DNA of 64,000 bases from assembly GCA_017889635.1 (NCBI GenBank), contig JAGGAC010000021.1, positions 1-64,000 of the forward strand. Reading direction: 5' to 3'. Made by a program: the position numbers and the translations under genes. The stretch comes from Bacillota bacterium. GTDB lineage: Bacteria; Bacillota; Negativicutes; Sporomusales; CTSoil-080. Shown piece by piece: positions 1 through 8,793 of this stretch (position 1 is the first letter of the stretch; each line of letters opens with the position of its first letter). The notes under the pieces were generated by a model. It was not told where the DNA came from, did no database searches, and saw only the letters and a program-made list of their open reading frames with translations.

Positions 1-997
1 CTTCATATGCCTTATTGACAAGTTCAGCGTCAGCAATTGAACCTCTCGCTATTGAAACAATATCAGCTTTTCCTTCCGCCAATACCTGTTCAATAAGGCA
101 AGGATCTTGGAATGCCCCCAGAGTCAAAACAGGTATTTTTACACCGGCTTGTTTTACTGCACTCGCAAAATTCACATTGCAGCCAGGCTTAAGAAAGTTC
201 GTGGGATGCATTATCGTTTCCGTAAGCGGTATATTCATATTCCCTACAGATATATGGGCAATATCTATCTTTTCTTCAATCATTTGAACAAACTTGATAC
301 AATCTTCAATTTCAATCCCCCCTTCCGGCGCAAGTTCAGAACCGCTTACGCGATATTCGATAAGAATATTCCGTCCAACTCTTTCCCGAATTCTATCTAG
401 GATCATAATTGGAAACTTGGCCCGGTTTTCCAAACTTCCTCCATATTCATCATCTCTTGTGTTAAACAACGGCGAAATAAAATTACTTAGAAAAAGACCA
501 TGTCCGCCATGAATTAAAATCATATCAAAACCACACATAATTGCTTTTTCAGCCGCTTCCGCATGATCATCAGCAATGCGCGACATTTCTTGCACAGTAA
601 TCTTTCGCCCGTAAGTACCATCCGGGGATAAGGTTATAAGATTACCTCTATCATCATAGCCATGAAATTCGAAACCAAGAAGTTCCAGGGATGCCTTTGC
701 CCCATAAAAATGAATGGCACTTGTAAGCTGGTTCCAATATCTATGATACTGAGTTTTATATACATTTGTATTTGAATGTAGCAAATCTGGCGGCATAAGC
801 CTATCCATAACTTGGGCTCCAAAGGTAATACATGCAGAGCCGCCTTTGGCCTTATTACTGTAATATGCTATAACAGGTTCTGTTGGGTATTCCTCCTGTG
901 CTTGCAGTAAATGTGCCGTTGCCGGTGCCGAAAATATTCGATTTTTAAAGGTTACGTTTCCTATCTTTAATGGAGAAAATATGTGCGGATACTTCAT
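1..997 (-). CDS. Old Yellow Enzyme-family NADH:flavin oxidoreductase, partial (3' end outside window)
   Basis: FMN-dependent TIM-barrel ene-reductase; members reduce enoates, enones or dienoyl-CoA. The reading frame is open from an ATG at 997, preceded by GGGAGG, to the window edge (about 332 residues seen). Family marks are FSPLKIGNVTFKNRI at the N-terminus, the active-site HGGHG near residue 175 and the FMN-phosphate motif DEYGGSLENR. Whether it is a short OYE or a long form with a 4Fe-4S cluster and FAD/NAD domain cannot be seen. It lies downstream of a MarR regulator and MFS exporter genes on the same strand, a common setting for detoxification or catabolism of unsaturated acids. Substrate unknown. 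Confidence 0.85.
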   Translation of the reverse strand, partial: MKYPHIFSPLKIGNVTFKNRIFSAPATAHLLQAQEEYPTEPVIAYYSNKAKGGSACITFGAQVMDRLMPPDLLHSNTNVYKTQYHRYWNQLTSAIHFYGAKASLELLGFEFHGYDDRGNLITLSPDGTYGRKITVQEMSRIADDHAEAAEKAIMCGFDMILIHGGHGLFLSNFISPLFNTRDDEYGGSLENRAKFPIMILDRIRERVGRNILIEYRVSGSELAPEGGIEIEDCIKFVQMIEEKIDIAHISVGNMNIPLTETIMHPTNFLKPGCNVNFASAVKQAGVKIPVLTLGAFQDPCLIEQVLAEGKADIVSIARGSIADAELVNKAYE

Positions 998-1116
998 TAT
1001 CGTCCTACCTCCCAAAATACTTAAATGTTAAAAGACTTTTTCAGGAAAAACACTCATGTAATTTTCTTGTAGACTTTCCATGTTTCTTTTCCATTACAAA
1101 AATCAATTCTTTATAA

Positions 1117-1545
1117 TTAATTTATTTGACTAAGGATATTATTCCCCACCTTTTCAATTGAACTTAACAAGTTTTTTCGCTCTTGTTGTTCAAATTTATC
1201 GAGCATAATCTGATTCCAAGAATCCAAAATTGCAAACAATTCGTCTTTTATTGATTCAGCTTTATCAGTCGTATAGAGATTATAAGCACGTTTGTCACTC
1301 TCATTTACTTTCCTTATTACATAGTTTTCATTTATCAGTTTTGCTATAGCTCTGGCTGTTGTAGCTTTATCAAATTTAACGATATCCGAAAGTGTTTCCT
1401 GACTTATTCCGTTATTTTCAAATAAATTAATTAAAAAAATATATTGCCCGCTTCCTAAATTGTACTTTTTCAATTGTTCATTAAAAAAAATCTGACTATA
1501 TCGATAAATCAAAGATATGTGTTTTCCTAATCTGTCTTTATTCAA
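1117..1545 (-). CDS. MarR-family transcriptional regulator
   Basis: Winged-helix repressor of about 142 residues, the usual MarR length. The wHTH region is around residues 45-100, including SQETLSDIVKFDKATTAR and the basic wing NESDKRAYNLYTT. I chose a TTG start at 1545 because GGAGG lies 6-7 bases before it; the upstream in-frame ATG at 1569 has no ribosome-binding site and would place this GGAGG inside the gene. It sits between a DHA2 transporter and an Old Yellow Enzyme gene on the same strand and probably regulates them. The twin AGTTGC palindromes at 5672-5724 are of a type bound by MarR proteins, but the link to this protein is inference. Confidence 0.85.
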   Translation of the reverse strand: MNKDRLGKHISLIYRYSQIFFNEQLKKYNLGSGQYIFLINLFENNGISQETLSDIVKFDKATTARAIAKLINENYVIRKVNESDKRAYNLYTTDKAESIKDELFAILDSWNQIMLDKFEQQERKNLLSSIEKVGNNILSQIN

Positions 1546-1641
1546 AATCGATCCTCCAAAAAAATTCATAAAAATTCATTTATAACTACATTAAAATTAT
1601 ATAAATATATTTTGATAAAGTAAAGATAACTATATTTCACT

Positions 1642-3060
1642 CTATTTTTGCAAGTACTTTCTGCGATTAAATGATATAACCGCTCCGATGCCAGCAAGAC
1701 AAGCAGCAACAATAATAGCCGCATGGTAACCTGATATAAAAGCAGCAAGGTGTTCAGATCCCGCCGTCGTTGTTGACCCAAACATTTGCTGGCTACGACT
1801 TTCAAAGACAGCTACCGCTACGGCTACACCACTTACCATTCCCACATTACGGACTAAAGAATTAATTCCGCCTACTAATCCAACTTTCTCCTTCGACACG
1901 GAACTTAAAACACTATAATTATTTGGCGCTTGAAAGAGACCATTTCCAAGGCCCATTACTACTTGGCTAAATACGACATGCCAGACATTCGCATAATCGT
2001 TCAAGCTGGCCAGATAGACCAAACCGCCCATCATGATAAACAAGCCAGTTGCAGTTAATGTCGCCGGATTTATTTTTTCGGAAAGGTAGCCGCTGACAGG
2101 AGCTGTAATGGCAATAAGTAATGGTAAAGGAGTAATAATCATTCCAATTTGCATCGGAGTTGCGCATAAAACCCGCTCCAGGTAAAAAGGCAGCAGGATG
2201 TTATTGGAAAATAAAGCCATATAGGCAAGCATTGCCGAAATAGTTCCTGATAATAAAGAATCATTTTTAAATAATCCCATCTCAATCATAGGATATTCTA
2301 TATGAATTTCACACCATAAAAATAAACCCAAAGTAACCATTGCCACAAGAAACAAACTATAAATTAGAGACGAATTCCAGCCCCAATCCTGACCATGACT
2401 GATAACAAGCAATAAACTTGTCATAAATAATACAAACAAAACAGCCCCTATATAATCAAACGGGTTCGCTACTTTCTTCTCATCCCCCGGCAAAAGCATA
2501 TAGCCAAACAAAAGAGCAATTATACCAATTGGAATATTAATATAAAAAATCGATTGCCAAGTAAAATTGCCTATCAATATTCCGCCTAAGCTTGGCCCGG
2601 CAAGTGATCCCAAGGCGACAAAAGTGCTGTTTAACCCCATAGCTCGTCCGCGTTCAGGCCCTTGAAAGACAGTACTCACAATAGCCAATGCATTTGCCAT
2701 GAGCATAGAAGCTCCAACCGACTGAATAATACGGGAAATAATTAGATACCAAATAGCGGGAGATACGCAACATAGAAAAGATCCTAGTACAAATACTCCC
2801 ATTCCTGTCAAATAAATTTTTCGTCTTCCATAAATATCACTTACTTTTCCAAACAAAGGCAATAACCCAGATATCCCCAAAAGATATGCAGAAATTACCC
2901 ACTGTACTACAGAAAGTTCAACATTTAATTGTCGTGCAATAGCAGGTAGTGCAACATTGACAATCCCAGCGTCTAATGTAGCCATAAAAGTTGCTAATGC
3001 AGTAACCCCAAAAACCATCCATCGATAATGCTTATCTTCTTCAGTCATCTTTAACAGCAT
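1642..3060 (-). CDS. MFS transporter, DHA2 (EmrB/QacA) 14-TM family
   Basis: Proton-driven inner-membrane exporter of 472 residues with about 14 hydrophobic segments, the DHA2 length. Motif A-like loop GKVSDIYGRRKIYLTG lies near residues 71-86, motif C-like GSLAGPSLGG near 151-160, and the motif D1 region LDAGIVNVALPAI follows the first helix. The ATG is preceded by AGGAGAG. It is followed by the MarR gene after about 100 bases, typical of repressor-controlled drug or organic-acid exporters. Substrate cannot be read from sequence; a role in exporting aromatic or unsaturated acids handled by the neighbouring reductase and amidohydrolase is inference. Confidence 0.88.
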   Translation of the reverse strand: MLLKMTEEDKHYRWMVFGVTALATFMATLDAGIVNVALPAIARQLNVELSVVQWVISAYLLGISGLLPLFGKVSDIYGRRKIYLTGMGVFVLGSFLCCVSPAIWYLIISRIIQSVGASMLMANALAIVSTVFQGPERGRAMGLNSTFVALGSLAGPSLGGILIGNFTWQSIFYINIPIGIIALLFGYMLLPGDEKKVANPFDYIGAVLFVLFMTSLLLVISHGQDWGWNSSLIYSLFLVAMVTLGLFLWCEIHIEYPMIEMGLFKNDSLLSGTISAMLAYMALFSNNILLPFYLERVLCATPMQIGMIITPLPLLIAITAPVSGYLSEKINPATLTATGLFIMMGGLVYLASLNDYANVWHVVFSQVVMGLGNGLFQAPNNYSVLSSVSKEKVGLVGGINSLVRNVGMVSGVAVAVAVFESRSQQMFGSTTTAGSEHLAAFISGYHAAIIVAACLAGIGAVISFNRRKYLQK

Positions 3061-3144
3061 ACTTAATCTCTCCTGATAATTACTTTAGCTAAGGAATGAA
3101 TACTTGCTTAAGCTGTAAACTCGAAACTTGTTAAAACATAATTA

Positions 3145-3168
3145 AACGACAGGAAAAATCCTGTCGTT
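3145..3168 (-). terminator. Hairpin after the 3211-4410 transporter gene
   Basis: A perfect 10-bp stem, AACGACAGGA / TCCTGTCGTT, with an AAAA loop lies about 45 bases past the stop of the upstream MFS gene. The T-tract on the minus strand is weak (TTTAATTATG), so termination efficiency is uncertain. Confidence 0.55.
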
Positions 3169-3210
3169 CAGCAGAAGTCAGACTTAAAAAGGAATTCTTG
3201 CTTCGTGGCA

Positions 3211-4410
3211 TTAATCGGTAGATTTCTCAATCGCTAAATCAGCCTCTTTCTTGTTATTGCCTCTAGTCATATGTGTTATATAGAAAATACCAAAGGGTAT
3301 CACAACAATAAACCCGCTGATTAAGTACATTAGTCTAAGTCCGATATAGGTTGACACTTGTCCTAATATAGCAGCTCCAAGAGCAAACCCTAAATCAAAG
3401 GCCATCAAAAGGCTGCCATTAACCATCCCTCGTCTTGTTATATCAACTTGATTAATCGCCAATGCGAATGCCAAGGAGTAAATAATGCCGAAACCACCCC
3501 CCAATAATAGAGCAGCTAATATAAATAGGAAATAGCCATTAGCAAAAAACAGGCACAAATAAGTGGCAAATAACGCCCCAAAGCCAATACACATAATTCC
3601 TACCGGCCCTTTTTGGTCCAACCTTCTTCCAGCATATGGTCTGCTAATAATGACCGTTACTGCATTTGCCAGAAAGAATATCCCGGAATTTTCTACGTTG
3701 ATTTCTTTAGCAAACAGCACGATAAACGAAAGGATAGCACTATAGACTAAAGCCATAAAAAAGACAATTCCAGCATAAGAAAGTACTTTTCTCTCAATGA
3801 ACCCTTTCGGTTTCTGATGCATCGAAGCCAGCATCTCATGACCATTTAATCCCAATAAACATCCCAGAGAAAGAACTGCTAAGCCGGTTCCTACATAAAA
3901 CATAACAGAATAGTTAAATGCATGCAGCACTGTCAATCCCAATGAAGGACCAAAAAGCATAGCAACCGACATAGATAAACCAAAATATCCAATTCCTTCT
4001 CCGCGTTTTTTTACAGGAACGGCATCTGTTGCCAAAGTTGCAAGTGACGTTGTGGAAACTCCCCAGAAAACACCATGTGTAAAACGCAAAATAAAAAGAA
4101 AAAGCAAGCCAGTTACCCAATTATACAATAACATGGCTAAAAATAGACCAATCAGCGATATCCAAGCTATTTTCTTTCTCCCTATCGTATCCAGCAAATA
4201 ACCAGCAATCGGTCTTACAATAACTCCAGCGAGAGCAAAAATTCCAAACAAAAATCCTACGTCTCGCTTACTCCCAGCAAGAATTTCGGTAGTAAACAGC
4301 GGTAATGTTGACATAATGTAATACATTGATGTAAACGCAAAAAAGGTGGATAAACAACTAAATATAAACTTTTGGTTCCATAATTTTTCATTTTGTTGGC
4401 TTTCGTTCAT
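3211..4410 (-). CDS. MFS transporter, 12-TM
   Basis: 399-residue polytopic carrier with about 12 hydrophobic helices. Motif A appears as GYLLDTIGRKK near residues 69-79; a related loop, GRRLDQKGP, starts the second half, showing the internal duplication of MFS proteins. The start ATG is preceded by GGGAG at good spacing. It is encoded downstream of the amidohydrolase at 4589-5632 on the same strand with a 178-bp gap, so it may be the importer or exporter of that enzyme's substrate or product. Close to the general sugar/aromatic-acid and drug-resistance DHA1-like carriers; substrate unknown. Confidence 0.85.
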   Translation of the reverse strand: MNESQQNEKLWNQKFIFSCLSTFFAFTSMYYIMSTLPLFTTEILAGSKRDVGFLFGIFALAGVIVRPIAGYLLDTIGRKKIAWISLIGLFLAMLLYNWVTGLLFLFILRFTHGVFWGVSTTSLATLATDAVPVKKRGEGIGYFGLSMSVAMLFGPSLGLTVLHAFNYSVMFYVGTGLAVLSLGCLLGLNGHEMLASMHQKPKGFIERKVLSYAGIVFFMALVYSAILSFIVLFAKEINVENSGIFFLANAVTVIISRPYAGRRLDQKGPVGIMCIGFGALFATYLCLFFANGYFLFILAALLLGGGFGIIYSLAFALAINQVDITRRGMVNGSLLMAFDLGFALGAAILGQVSTYIGLRLMYLISGFIVVIPFGIFYITHMTRGNNKKEADLAIEKSTD

Positions 4411-4541
4411 AGCATCAGCTCCCTTATCTAATTGTCTATAGGGAAAAAGTTAGCCAGCTCACCTACATCGAGTAGCTTTTCACTGTCGCCTAAAATCCTA
4501 ATTATCAACTTTATAATCACCGCTGAATTGTGTTATAAGAT

Positions 4542-4573
4542 TAGCTGAGAGATTTCCAACAATCTCCCAGCTA
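4542..4573 (-). terminator. Imperfect hairpin after the amidohydrolase gene
   Basis: 13-bp stem with one mismatch (TAGCTGAGAGATT / AATCTCCCAGCTA), six-base loop, directly after the stop at 4589. No T-tract follows, so it may be an attenuating or RNA-stabilising hairpin instead. Confidence 0.35.
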
Positions 4574-4588
4574 TACCAGCTAAATACT

Positions 4589-5632
4589 CTATGCTTCAAT
4601 TTTAAAGAGACGGCAAGCATTTCCATTCATGATAAGCTTGCGTTCCTCTTCCGTAATATCCAGTGTTTTAACAAAGTCAACTCCATCTGACATCCAGCCG
4701 TAAAACACAGGAAACGAACTACCAAACAAGATATGGTCAGCCCCGCAAACTTTAATCGCACACTCTACTTCTTCTTTTCCCCAGGAAGCCGGATGAGTCA
4801 TATCAAAGAAAATATTATTTTGCAAATACCCAGAAATTTTTTCTGCCTCAGCAGTATTCAAACGTAACATGGCCTCTTTCTTTTTTGTCTTGTGAGGGGT
4901 AAGCAAGTGATAATTAGCAAACCAGTTGCCACCAAACATCGTATGAATAAATTTTAGGTTCGGAAATTCTTCAAATATGCCACTGAATAATTCGCGTCCT
5001 ACAGCAGTTGCCTGGTCGATAATACGTCCAAGTTCACGGCGCAAATTCGTATATTCATAGATAGATTGCCAGTATACCGGTAACGGGGTATGATGCACAA
5101 CAACCGGTACATTCACTTCGTTAAGAACTTTTAAATAAGGTTTAAAAGCTTCGTCATCCAGATAAAGCTGGCCGTAATGGCAAGCCAGTTGAACACCGAC
5201 CATGCCAAGATCCTTTATACAACGTTCAAGTTCATAAAGATTTTCTTTGCCTCCCCAAGGAGGAAGAACCGCATTTGCATAGAGACGTCCGCCAGACTTT
5301 TTGCACATTTCTGCCGCATTGTCATTTACAATTTTACAAGTTTCAAGTCTCAGCCACTCCTGCCAAACCGGTACGCGAAGTATCCCCTTATCAACACCAG
5401 CATCATCCATCGCCTGAAGTTTAGCCTCAAGCGAATAATCACCATCAACATAGTTAAGGTTCTGATACCCTTTTGGTTTTTCGAGAATAAGCTGACGTTT
5501 GCCGCTTTCCACTGTTCCTAAAGATGCGATCTCGCCAAATGAACGTGGAGCTGTACTCAAAAATCCATCTAGTACTTTCTCATTCGTAAACAAGTCTTCT
5601 GGAAGATGATGCATATTAATATCGATAATCAT
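4589..5632 (-). CDS. Amidohydrolase-2 family (ACMSD-like TIM-barrel) protein
   Basis: 347-residue metal-dependent hydrolase/decarboxylase fold (PF04909), the family of ACMSD, 5-carboxyvanillate and resorcylate decarboxylases. I start it at the ATG at 5632 because GGGGG stands 6 bases upstream; the longer frame to 5689 lacks such a site and would cover the operator region. Visible motifs are IDINMHHLP at the N-terminus, VVVHHTPLP near 180, a third His in FIHTMFGGNW near 230 and FGSSFPV near 300. In canonical members the first is HxH and the last FGSD; here Asn and Ser replace a metal-binding His and the catalytic Asp, so the activity may be changed. Expected role: decarboxylation or hydrolysis of an aromatic or cyclic acid. 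Confidence 0.8.
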   Translation of the reverse strand: MIIDINMHHLPEDLFTNEKVLDGFLSTAPRSFGEIASLGTVESGKRQLILEKPKGYQNLNYVDGDYSLEAKLQAMDDAGVDKGILRVPVWQEWLRLETCKIVNDNAAEMCKKSGGRLYANAVLPPWGGKENLYELERCIKDLGMVGVQLACHYGQLYLDDEAFKPYLKVLNEVNVPVVVHHTPLPVYWQSIYEYTNLRRELGRIIDQATAVGRELFSGIFEEFPNLKFIHTMFGGNWFANYHLLTPHKTKKKEAMLRLNTAEAEKISGYLQNNIFFDMTHPASWGKEEVECAIKVCGADHILFGSSFPVFYGWMSDGVDFVKTLDITEEERKLIMNGNACRLFKIEA

Positions 5633-5671
5633 CAAATAACCCCCTAATTGATTTTGTCTCATGATCACGAA

Positions 5672-5724
5672 ATATAGTTGCGTTAACAACTATATAATAG
5701 CATCATTTAGTTGCGTTCGCAACT
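5672..5724 (-). promoter_or_regulatory. Promoter with two MarR-type palindromic operators (amidohydrolase gene)
   Basis: On the minus strand a -35 TTGCGA (5717-5722) and a -10 TATTAT (5694-5699) are 17 bases apart. Two palindromes sharing AGTTGCG overlap them: AGTTGCGTTCGCAACT at 5709-5724 covers the -35, and TATAGTTG-N6-CAACTATA at 5673-5694 abuts the -10 and start point. This is a repressor-type layout. The rest of the 5633-5962 gap holds the upstream region of folD with no other clear site. Confidence 0.65.
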
Positions 5725-5962
5725 TTTTTTTAAAAAAATATATCTCATTTCAAAATAGCATGGCAAAGGCGCTTACACCTTGAGGCAGGTGAAATAAATA
5801 GTCGAATACACAACTTACACAGTCAAATCTATGCGTTGTATCGCTTCCCACATTTTTTTATCAATAGTTAGATATTTCCGCAATAAAAGAGGGTTTTTGC
5901 TTTACAAGAAAAATTAGTATAGACAGCGCATTTGTTATAACCGCTTTGAAGGAGATGATTAA

Positions 5963-6826
5963 GTGGCCAACCTGCTTGACGGCAAAAAAATTGCCGCTGA
6001 AATTCGCGAAGAAATAAAATCCGCAGTCGCCGTCCTGAAAACCCAAAACATTACCCCAAAACTCTCGGTTGTACTTATTGGCAGCGATCCGGCGTCAGTA
6101 GTATATGCCAAAGCCAAAGAAAAAGCGTGCGCCAACGTTGGTATGGATTATGAACTTCACGTCCTGCCGGAAACAACACCGGAAGACAAGACAATTGCCC
6201 TTATTGAAAAACTCAATACCGACAATAATGTTCATGGCATTCTTATCGAACTGCCCTTGCCGAAAGCGTTAAACAAAGAAAAAATCATGGCAGCCGTTTC
6301 GCCGCTTAAAGATGTAGATGGCGTACACCCCATTAACCGTGGCTACATCCTTAGCAATAGCAACGGCCTGTTTCCTGCTACTCCTCAAAGCTGCATCGAA
6401 ATATTATTGCGCCATAACATAGATCTTAAAGGTAAGGAAGTCGTCCTCGTAGGACGTGGCGACACGATCGGCAAACCCCTTGTTTTTATGCTTCTAAATC
6501 AAGACGCCACCGTTACCGTCTGCCACACCAAAACCACAAATCTCTCAGCTCATACCAGACAAGCCGATATTGTCATTGCCGCCGCCGGCAAAGCAAAAAT
6601 GATAACTGCGGACATGCTTAAACCAGGTGCTATCGTGGTCGACGCCGGCATTAACCAAAGCGAAGACGGCATCTGCGGCGATGTGGACTTCAAAGCAGCA
6701 GAAAAAGTGGCCGGAGCTATCTCGCCTGTCCCTGGCGGCGTTGGCAGCTTAACCACCGTTCTAATTCAAAGAAATGTGTTAAAAGCAATTGCCTTGCAAA
6801 AAAGGACTAACGGAGGCAACAAGTGA
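5963..6826 (+). CDS. folD: FolD-type methylene-THF dehydrogenase / methenyl-THF cyclohydrolase
   Basis: 287 residues, the normal FolD length, starting at GTG with AAGGAG upstream. FolD oxidises 5,10-methylene-THF to methenyl-THF and hydrolyses that to 10-formyl-THF in the cytoplasm. Seen: the catalytic Tyr48/Lys52 pair in YAKAK, KDVDGVHP near 116-123, the nucleotide loop VVLVGRGDTIGKP near 160-172 and PVPGGVGSLT near the C-terminus. The usual GILVQLPLP is GILIELPLP here, so Glu96 replaces the Gln known to matter for cyclohydrolase activity; GRGDTIGKP and GGVGSLT also differ from GRSxIVGxP and GGVGPMT. The gene overlaps fchA by 4 bases, suggesting that FchA supplies the cyclohydrolase step. 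Confidence 0.93.
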   Translation: MANLLDGKKIAAEIREEIKSAVAVLKTQNITPKLSVVLIGSDPASVVYAKAKEKACANVGMDYELHVLPETTPEDKTIALIEKLNTDNNVHGILIELPLPKALNKEKIMAAVSPLKDVDGVHPINRGYILSNSNGLFPATPQSCIEILLRHNIDLKGKEVVLVGRGDTIGKPLVFMLLNQDATVTVCHTKTTNLSAHTRQADIVIAAAGKAKMITADMLKPGAIVVDAGINQSEDGICGDVDFKAAEKVAGAISPVPGGVGSLTTVLIQRNVLKAIALQKRTNGGNK

Positions 6827-7452
6827 GTAGTTTTTTTAATAAAAGTTTTCGGGAAATACTTGAAATATCTAGTTCAAATTCGCCCACCCCGGGAGGCGGC
6901 AGCGTTTCAGCCATAGTCTGCTGCTTGGGGGCAGCCATGACAGCGATGGTTGCCAACCTGACAGTTGGGAATGATAAATATAAACCTGTCGAAAAAGAAG
7001 TACAGGCCCTCCTTGACACCACCACTGCTCTCATTAATAAACTCGAAGCCCTGACAGACGCCGACATGGAAGCATTCGACCAGCTGATGGCAGCCTACCG
7101 CTTACCCAAAAACACCGATGAGGAAAAAGCCGCTCGGGCCACCACTCTTCAGCAGGCGCTTAAAAACGCCTGTAACACACCGCTGGAAACCGCCAGAGTA
7201 TGCCTAAGCGTTCTCAAAACAACGGAAAACTTAGCCCCCATCGGCAATAAAATGGCCATCAGCGATGCCGGTGTTGCCGCTGCCATCGCCGAAGCTGCAC
7301 TAACTGGAGTTCTTCTTAGTGTTGATATTAATATCCCGTTGATTAAAGACCAAGCATACGTACATCAGGCCCTAAACGAAAAAGAAGCTCTTTTAGCCAA
7401 GGCCAAAGAAAGCAAAGATAAAACTTTAGCCATCGTCAAAGAGCGAATGTAA
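6823..7452 (+). CDS. fchA: FchA-type cyclodeaminase / methenyl-THF cyclohydrolase
   Basis: 209-residue cyclodeaminase/cyclohydrolase family protein (PF04961), the usual length. It carries the family N-terminus with SPTPGGGSVSAI and LGAAMTAMVANLT near residues 15-50. In purine-fermenting and acetogenic anaerobes FchA hydrolyses methenyl-THF or deaminates formimino-THF. The GTG start overlaps the folD stop codon by 4 bases, so the two are translationally coupled, and a strong bidirectional terminator follows directly. Together with FolD it interconverts methylene-, methenyl- and formyl-THF. Formimino-THF cyclodeaminase activity remains possible, but no formiminotransferase gene is present here. 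Confidence 0.88.
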   Translation: MSSFFNKSFREILEISSSNSPTPGGGSVSAIVCCLGAAMTAMVANLTVGNDKYKPVEKEVQALLDTTTALINKLEALTDADMEAFDQLMAAYRLPKNTDEEKAARATTLQQALKNACNTPLETARVCLSVLKTTENLAPIGNKMAISDAGVAAAIAEAALTGVLLSVDINIPLIKDQAYVHQALNEKEALLAKAKESKDKTLAIVKERM

Positions 7453-7454
7453 AA

Positions 7455-7495
7455 AACCCTCGTTTTGCAAGTATTACGCCTGCAAAACGAGGGTT
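7455..7495. terminator. Bidirectional terminator between fchA and the UroD-family gene
   Basis: A 15-bp perfect stem, AACCCTCGTTTTGCA / TGCAAAACGAGGGTT, with an 11-base loop. It is followed by CATTTTTTT on the plus strand and by a T6 run on the minus strand. It separates two convergent genes. Confidence 0.9.
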
Positions 7496-7538
7496 CATTT
7501 TTTTACCAACAACCTGCTAAAACTGCATTAGTTCCAAC

Positions 7539-8645
7539 CTATTTCCCACTGGCAGCAGCAATCATTGCCTTTACATTCTCAACCTTGGCATTAGGCGGTA
7601 TTGAACAGCCTGACGAAAGAATAAACCCCTGCCCCATATCACGAATTAGCTTAGTGCAGTAATCGTATACCTCATCAGGCGTACCAAGTGTCAGCTTAGT
7701 TGCCGGAACATCTCCCTTGATACACATGTGATCACCCAGCGCCGCTTTTATTTTATAGATGTCAGTAGTGCTGTCTGTTTCGAAAACGCACTTCCCTTTT
7801 GGCAGCGACCTAAAAAAATCAAGATCACGTTCCCAGTTGGCATCAATATGCAAATCAGCTACAGCACCCTCATCGATCACCGTTTCCGCCGTTTGTCTTA
7901 AATATTTCCAGACAAATCGTTCCCATAGCTTTGGTGTAAAAAATTCACTGGCCCCACGCGCAGGAGAGATAAATACAATCGGCGCTTTGGCGTGGCGGAT
8001 TTGGTTTCTTAACGATTCAAGACTTTCCTTTTGGATTACATCCAGTACCGCCTCGACCTTGTCCGGTATCTTATACAAGTCTCTTACGAACTTCGACATT
8101 GAACGCCCGCCGCCAAGATATTCATTAACAGTTATAGTTACGATACGTGCGTACACCATATAGCCTGCATCTTCAAAATTTTTGACCAAATGGGGTGCTT
8201 CGGCTACTTGGCCCATAAGCTCGTCAAGATCAACGCCAAGCCGTTTCGTCACAAACTCACGCATAAACGGGCGCCAGCCCTTGTCTAAAATGGTATCATA
8301 ATCCTCCGTAGTCATCCTTTCCTGTTCATCAAGTTGCCATAGCGCATTATCTGGCAGTTCGCGCCCAGGCAATTTAACTTTCGTCATAAAACTTAACGCA
8401 AATAGCTTACCAGCCGCAAAAGCACTATTTATACCATCAACATCGCCAAGTGCTTTCATTGAATTAAGCATTGTTTGATTAGAAATTTTAAAATCTGAAC
8501 AAAAATCTGCGAGCTTTACCCCCATATGGTTGGCACAAAATGAGTCAGCCATAAGAATTACCGGAGTCCGGTCAGGTTTCTCCAACCGAATAGCCTTCAT
8601 CACCCGTTCTTTACGTTCCCGCAAAAGCTCTTGAGCCTGCTTCAT
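7539..8645 (-). CDS. Uroporphyrinogen decarboxylase-family protein (corrinoid methyltransferase-like)
   Basis: 368-residue UroD/MtaA superfamily TIM-barrel. It begins with the family N-terminus ERKERVMKAIRLEKPDRTPV and an ATG preceded by GGGGGTG. In true UroD the N-terminus carries substrate arginines in a different context. In MtaA/MtbA/CmuA-type enzymes a His-x-Cys pair and a distal Cys bind zinc. Here DLHIDAN near residue 252 has the His but no paired Cys, while the distal Cys in SSGCSIPPNAK near 345 is present, as in many anaerobe UroD-like methyltransferases of unknown substrate. It is convergent with folD-fchA, which fits one-carbon metabolism, but no corrinoid protein is in the window. 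Not a haem gene by context. Confidence 0.8.
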   Translation of the reverse strand: MKQAQELLRERKERVMKAIRLEKPDRTPVILMADSFCANHMGVKLADFCSDFKISNQTMLNSMKALGDVDGINSAFAAGKLFALSFMTKVKLPGRELPDNALWQLDEQERMTTEDYDTILDKGWRPFMREFVTKRLGVDLDELMGQVAEAPHLVKNFEDAGYMVYARIVTITVNEYLGGGRSMSKFVRDLYKIPDKVEAVLDVIQKESLESLRNQIRHAKAPIVFISPARGASEFFTPKLWERFVWKYLRQTAETVIDEGAVADLHIDANWERDLDFFRSLPKGKCVFETDSTTDIYKIKAALGDHMCIKGDVPATKLTLGTPDEVYDYCTKLIRDMGQGFILSSGCSIPPNAKVENVKAMIAAASGK

Positions 8646-8793
8646 ATAAAATACACCCCCAAATGCCGATTACAACCTTAGCTAATATACAAAAATTTCT
8701 CTCTTATACCTCATAAACCCTGCATCGAGTTATGGTAAAATAGTTACAGAAACCTTTATCATGGAGCAAGTTTTAAAAAAGGAGTGTCGTATT

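Noticed and set aside
5725-5962. Tetrahydrofolate riboswitch before folD
   Set aside because: I did not find the conserved core of that riboswitch in this stretch.
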